Below the pieces are notes generated by a model. That model did no database searches and was not told the DNA's origin. It was given only the letters and a program-made list of their open reading frames with translations. Shown here in pieces: positions 63,241-64,000 of a stretch of 64,000 nt of DNA. Numbering within the stretch: position 1 is the first letter of the stretch; each line of letters begins with the position of its first letter. The position numbers and the translations under genes were made by a program. This DNA comes from Sipunculus nudus (Eukaryota > Annelida > Sipuncula > Golfingiida > Sipunculidae), in NCBI GenBank assembly GCA_026874595.1, contig CM049316.1, positions 3,984,339-4,048,338 of the forward strand. The letters are read 5' to 3'.

Positions 63241-63770
63241 CAAGAGGACCACAAAAGTGCATAATATGCCCGACTTATGTCTTGTGACCTCATAAAATAT
63301 GCGGGAATTTTGCCGAGATATTTGAATTCAGGTGAGGAACAGTATTAATATTTATACTGAGTTTTATGAACATCCATAAGATTTATGTTAAGTCATCACG
63401 GTGCTTCCAAAGTCTGGTGACCTCTGACTGCACTTAATATGCATGGATCTTGCCAGGAATCGAACTTAGGTGAGATATTATTTTGGTTAATATTTCTGTT
63501 GAGTTTCATCAAAATCCATCATATTCCTGATAAGTTATCGCGGCAACACCACAAAGTAGCCTCGTGACTACTAACCTCAATAAATATGCGTGGATTTTGC
63601 ATATTATCGAACTCGGGCGAGATTAGCGATTGGTTAGTAGTTGTCGTCAGTTTCGTGAAAATTCATCAAATTCTGGTAAGTTATCGAGGCGACACTAAAA
63701 AGTTAACGGACGGACTGAGTGTTGGTATACCATAATACGTCCCGTCATAGACGAAATGTTTAAAAAGGAA
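63240..63770. repeat. ~146-bp degenerate tandem repeat with dispersed-element tail
   Basis: AATATGCGGGAATTTTGCC near 63296, AATATGCATGGATCTTGCC near 63437 and AATATGCGTGGATTTTGC near 63585 start three units that share GTTTCATNAAAATYCATCA and AGTTATCG. The last runs into ACGGACGGACTGAG and GGTATACCATAATACG, a second type of dispersed-repeat tail. Confidence 0.75.
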
Positions 63771-64000
63771 AATACACACTGCTCACACGCCGAATGAACC
63801 TTTTTAAGAAATTAACGGGGCAGGTTTATAAGGCCTTTATTTGATAGATCATATTCTCGAGCCCTTCCAGCAATGCTAGGTTTGACCTCGACTCGGAACA
63901 AGTAAATAAGCGAGTCTTGATTCACTTCAATTCCCTTGCTCATTATTCCTGAAATAGACATTAAAACGGCTCGCTGAATCAAGGGCTTAGAAAGGGTGGC

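Overview
The window is nuclear DNA of an animal. It is AT-rich, intron-rich and very gene-poor, with many decayed transposable elements, dispersed repeats and large minisatellites. The genes (a BBS10-like ciliary chaperonin, and a DUF1399/GRDP protein split by GT-AG introns), the Ty3/gypsy remnants, the tRNA-derived SINE pieces and the recurring GGAC/GTCC-rich dispersed repeats best fit a marine invertebrate, most likely a mollusc. That placement is an inference and the species cannot be named from sequence alone. There is no sign of bacterial, viral or plasmid organisation.

Layout. At 0.6-2.4 kb an intronless BBS10-like gene lies on the minus strand. Upstream of it are a perfect RFX X-box-like motif (3044-3056) and, fused to that motif, a 3.2-kb minisatellite of 18-bp units (3.05-6.26 kb). 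A 3.3-kb non-coding element with ~150-bp inverted ends and a candidate 8-bp target duplication occupies 8.87-12.18 kb. From ~13 kb to 42.5 kb the plus strand holds a GRDP-family gene: a promoter-like CCAAT/GC-box segment with possible non-coding exons (13.1-17.4 kb), a long first coding exon (20.93-22.38 kb), exon 2 (24.55-24.70 kb), exon 3 (40.81-40.95 kb) and a terminal exon encoding a Gly/Cys-rich tail (42.00-42.47 kb). The 16-kb second intron is filled by a ~7.4-kb array of 54-bp units, by degenerate ~337-bp and ~150-bp arrays, and by a dead gypsy pol.

From 42.5 kb to 57.5 kb no gene could be supported. This stretch holds a 58-bp minisatellite (45.35-46.24 kb), another 18-bp minisatellite (49.27-49.74 kb) and pairs of dispersed repeats. 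At 57.5-62.2 kb the last two exons of a minus-strand gene encode a Pro/Thr/Glu-rich stalk and a hydrophobic C-terminus that looks like a GPI-attachment signal or membrane anchor. Their 4.3-kb intron contains two head-to-tail copies of a ~1.4-kb non-autonomous element rich in the palindrome GGTGGCGCCACC.

The most interesting observation is that the 54-bp array appears to have grown out of the exon 2/intron 2 boundary of the GRDP gene. Its most diverged first monomer contains the last 22 exonic bases and the real 5' splice site, so over a hundred downstream monomers carry an imitation CAG/GTAAAT donor, each preceded 18 nt upstream by an AG. In parallel, the first monomer of the 18-bp array contains half of the X-box upstream of BBS10. 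The two array starts agree at 18 of 20 bases, and 54 is three times 18, so the two minisatellites may be related.
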